A DNA stretch of 57,915 nt from Pseudovibrio sp. Ad37 (GTDB taxonomy: Bacteria > Pseudomonadota > Alphaproteobacteria > Rhizobiales > Stappiaceae): positions 1 to 57,915 of the forward strand of contig NZ_LMCF01000212.1 in NCBI RefSeq assembly GCF_001623075.1. The letters run 5' to 3'. The position numbers were made by a program, and so were the translations under genes. Position 1 is the first letter of the stretch; each line of letters opens with the position of its first letter. The notes beneath the pieces were generated by a model. The model ran no database searches, was not told the origin of the DNA, and was given only the letters and a program-made list of their open reading frames with translations. Below are positions 55,794 through 57,915 of this stretch, in pieces.

Positions 55794-56458
55794 AAGCTGT
55801 CCAACATGTAGCCCAGCCCACGATAGGTATGAATCTCCAACCCCGCATCCAGTTGTTTGAACTTGCGCCGAAGATTGTGAACATGAACCGGTATAGTGTT
55901 CGACTCTGGAATCTCCAGCCCATAGACTTTGTTCAAGAGATCGTCTTTGGTCACAACGTGCCCACGGTTGCTAATCAAGCTCTCAAGAACCAGCAGTTCA
56001 TGCCTTGGCAAGGGCAAGGCCACCGCGTTGACCGTAGCTGTCCGAGATTTAAAGTTGTAGGAAAGACTACCGACAGTTTCAGTTTTACCAAACACGGATC
56101 CTGGTCGGCGCAACAAAGCTCGCATTCTTGCAACAAGCTCAGACATCGCAAACGGCTTGACCAGATAATCATCTGCTCCAGCCTCCAACCCGTCAATGCG
56201 ATCTTCAATTGCATCACGGGCGGTCAGCATCAGGATTGACAGATCATTACCTTCCTTCCGAATTGACGAAACAAACTCAATCGCATCTCCATCCGGCAAC
56301 ATTCGATCAGCAATTAACGCATCAAACATCTCAGACTTCATGAGCATTTGCGCATCTTCAACACATCCGCACTGATCTACTGAAAACGCAGCAGCCACCA
56401 AGGCCTTTTCAATTTGCTGAGCGATACGTCTTTCATCTTCCACTACTAAAATCCGCAT
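55790..56458 (-). CDS. OmpR-family response regulator
   Basis: A 222-residue two-component regulator. The receiver has Glu7/Asp8, phospho-acceptor Asp51 in 'ALIADRMLPDGD', Thr79 and Lys101 ('DDYLVKPF'). The winged-helix output domain is at about 125-220 ('LPRHELLVLESLISNRGHVVTKDDLLNKVYG', 'VHVHNLRRKF'). It is the first gene of the regulator-kinase operon, with a PmrA-type box 57 bp upstream. Confidence 0.93.
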   Translation of the reverse strand: MRILVVEDERRIAQQIEKALVAAAFSVDQCGCVEDAQMLMKSEMFDALIADRMLPDGDAIEFVSSIRKEGNDLSILMLTARDAIEDRIDGLEAGADDYLVKPFAMSELVARMRALLRRPGSVFGKTETVGSLSYNFKSRTATVNAVALPLPRHELLVLESLISNRGHVVTKDDLLNKVYGLEIPESNTIPVHVHNLRRKFKQLDAGLEIHTYRGLGYMLDSL

Positions 56459-57578
56459 TCAACTCTCTTGTTGACCAGGACACTTACAAACATATGCACA
56501 TGGTACATCTCAAGCTTAAGCCAAAGTTAAGTCCCAAAACCTTGCGTCCTGTGCGAAGCCTTGCTCAACCCTCTACAATAGCCAACCCAGTATTCTCAAC
56601 CCTTAAATAGGAACTGTAATGTGTAGGTAGGCACCATTGCTTCACTTTTCATGATGCAGATACAACTCACTTGTCCTGCAAGACCAGCAGCAACCGGGTC
56701 AGCTTACAACAGACAGTATTTTATATTGCACACGCTTCCTGGTGGCCCAGTTCAACATAGGACAGGATCCACTTTGAGGACATCACTGGTCGTTCTCATC
56801 ACGACACTCAGCTTGTCACCACAACAAACAGCAAGACTATTCCGGCCATCATGAGCACAGGTAATCCAGAGAGCAGTTATAGTCGGTACCTATCGTTTTG
56901 CACCTGCGACGCCCTGAGTTTCACTAGAACACCCTTCGGCTCCCCAACAGGACACCTTTCGCGCCACGCTGCGTCTCCTCACTCAACCACCAAAGCTTCC
57001 ACATTCTGGCAGACGCCCCGACTGCCGAACAAAGAACGCTGCTCAAAAGACCTGCAGCCCAAAACATCCACTCACACGAACAACCTCATCGCAGGCCCGC
57101 AAACACCACCAAAAGCAACAGCTGCCAGGACACCCAAAAAAGCAGAGCTGACATCCAGTGAACATGTATGCTTCGCACTTTCTAAATTCACCGAAGCGGA
57201 AATTCATCGGCTCCACTCCCCTTCCATCCCCCAGCTGCAGCCAAGGGGGAATAAAGCAGCTCAACTCACACCCAAACCGACACTGCCACCACTCCTTTAA
57301 TCAGCCGGTGTTTTTCGGCCACCACCTCATAGGAACGCAGAAATTCCCAATACCGTTCAAACGAACGTACAAAACAACGCAGACGCGCAAACCAAGAAAT
57401 TTTCTATCAATATCAATAGGCTGCATCCTACGCATGTGGAAAAGAAGCCCTAAAACAACCAGATCAACCCCGAATTCACCCAAAAAATTCGTTCCCCTGT
57501 GAATTCTTCCAAATTTTTGCATTTTTGGGATTTACAAACCCCGCCAGCGCCCGTAAATACCCCTCCAACGAAGACGAC
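56459..57578. other. Long region without a convincing gene
   Basis: About 1.1 kb between the response regulator and tRNA-Thr. The left end has the regulator's promoter region and the PmrA-like box. From about 56850 to 57500 the plus strand is strongly enriched in C and A. The open frames there are low-complexity (Pro/Thr/Ser/Lys rich) and lack ribosome sites; I do not call them genes. Confidence 0.45.
56515..56531 (-). promoter_or_regulatory. PmrA-type box upstream of the response regulator
   Basis: On the minus strand CTTAAC-N5-CTTAAG matches the PmrA/BasR consensus YTTAAK-N5-YTTAAK in 11 of 12 positions. It lies 57 bp ahead of the regulator's ATG, a position suited to autoregulation. The motif is seen directly; the consensus is established for PmrA; binding here is inferred. 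Confidence 0.5.
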
Positions 57579-57654
57579 GCCGGTATAGCTCAGATGGTAG
57601 AGCACCTGACTTGTAATCAGGGGGTCGCGGGTTCGATCCCTGCTGCCGGCACCA
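57579..57654 (+). tRNA. tRNA-Thr (anticodon TGT)
   Basis: Acceptor GCCGGTA/TGCCGGC, D arm TAGCTCAGATGGTAGAGCA, anticodon stem CTGAC/AATCAG around TTGTA (TGT), T arm GCGGGTTCGATCCCTGC, and encoded CCA (57652-57654). Confidence 0.95.
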
Positions 57655-57731
57655 CTTCCCTCCCAATAAAATCAAATAGTTGAGCGCCGTTCTTAAATGA
57701 ACGGATAAAGAACGTACGACCTTTTGCGACC

Positions 57732-57757
57732 GTCGCAAATCGCACGTGCGACTTTTT
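57732..57757 (+). terminator. Probable terminator downstream of tRNA-Thr
   Basis: GTCGCA (57732-57737) pairs with TGCGAC (57747-57752), followed by TTTTT. The left arm can instead pair with the preceding TTTGCGA (57723-57729), which would exclude the terminator. A further hairpin, CCGTTC/GAACGG, lies at 57687-57704. It is likely the transcript end of the tRNA. Confidence 0.5.
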
Positions 57758-57915
57758 CTGTTCTCCACCCGTTCACTTTGGTTTCGTTCTGTGGCGCGGC
57801 GTGAGATTTTGCATAGGTGGGCGATATAACGTGCACAGCGGCCTTTTTTCTTTCCCTACAAAATATGAGCGTTAGAAGGACGACAAAACGTGACTTTCTA
57901 ACGCCCGGTTTAGTG

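Noticed and set aside
56851-57300. 149-residue plus-strand frame
   Set aside because: It is low-complexity Pro/Thr/Ser/Lys sequence from a C/A-rich stretch, lacks a ribosome site and domain, and overlaps other equally poor frames.
57532-57768. 78-residue minus-strand frame
   Set aside because: It runs through tRNA-Thr and its terminator on the opposite strand.
1-57915. CRISPR array, rRNA operon or replication origin
   Set aside because: No regularly spaced repeats of CRISPR length, no rRNA sequence and no DnaA-box cluster were noticed on reading.

Overview
The window looks like chromosome from an alphaproteobacterium of the order Hyphomicrobiales, with moderate GC. The evidence is the gene order of the ribosomal S10-spc-alpha cluster without rpmJ, an FMN-riboswitch-controlled RibN-type transporter, the crcB-rluC-HAD-ATP12 neighbourhood, and a GapR-family (DUF2312) protein. 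A marine Stappiaceae member such as Pseudovibrio would fit, but the genus is a guess from general resemblance.

Region 1 (1-11.4 kb) is the right-hand part of an integrated element. The left edge holds the end of an IS21-family insertion sequence. Next come phage-type genes on the minus strand (a tail-Z-like protein, a DNA methyltransferase, two unnamed proteins and a HTH replication-type protein). An immunity region follows, with a Cro-like gene, a CI-like repressor and at least five copies of a 15-bp operator-like motif. Rightward genes include a chimeric nucleoid-type protein (H1-like tail + GapR + RMF-like end). A large VCBS/FG-GAP/RTX secreted protein and a tyrosine integrase complete the element, next to tRNA-Leu(GAG), the probable attachment site. 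The far end of the element is outside the window.

Region 2 (11.6-36.2 kb) is housekeeping chromosome: a short fliN, lipB, acyP, a secreted EF-hand-like protein, riboswitch-ribN, a GGCT-like gene, two HAD phosphatases, pccA and pccB, folB, two bacterioferritins, an ATP12-family chaperone gene, rluC, crcB, a patatin-like gene, rarA, a Deg protease and a chemotaxis receptor. Between folB and pccB lie four tandem paralogues of a small secreted cysteine-containing family. The last two have leader hairpins that display a CUCCUCCC-type loop.

Region 3 (36.3-51.9 kb) is the continuous leftward run tRNA-Tyr, tRNA-Gly, tuf, rpsJ through secY-adk, rpsM, rpsK, rpoA and rplQ, closed by a UUCG-loop terminator. 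It supplies ribosomal proteins, EF-Tu, the Sec channel, adenylate kinase and the RNA polymerase alpha subunit. The junction upstream of tuf looks like the tufB (secE-nusG) context fused to the tufA (S10) context.

Region 4 (52.3-57.9 kb) holds an rlmB-type methyltransferase, a cytochrome c'-like protein, a pseudoazurin, a PmrAB/QseBC-like two-component system with a PmrA-type box upstream, about 1.1 kb without a convincing gene, and tRNA-Thr(TGT).
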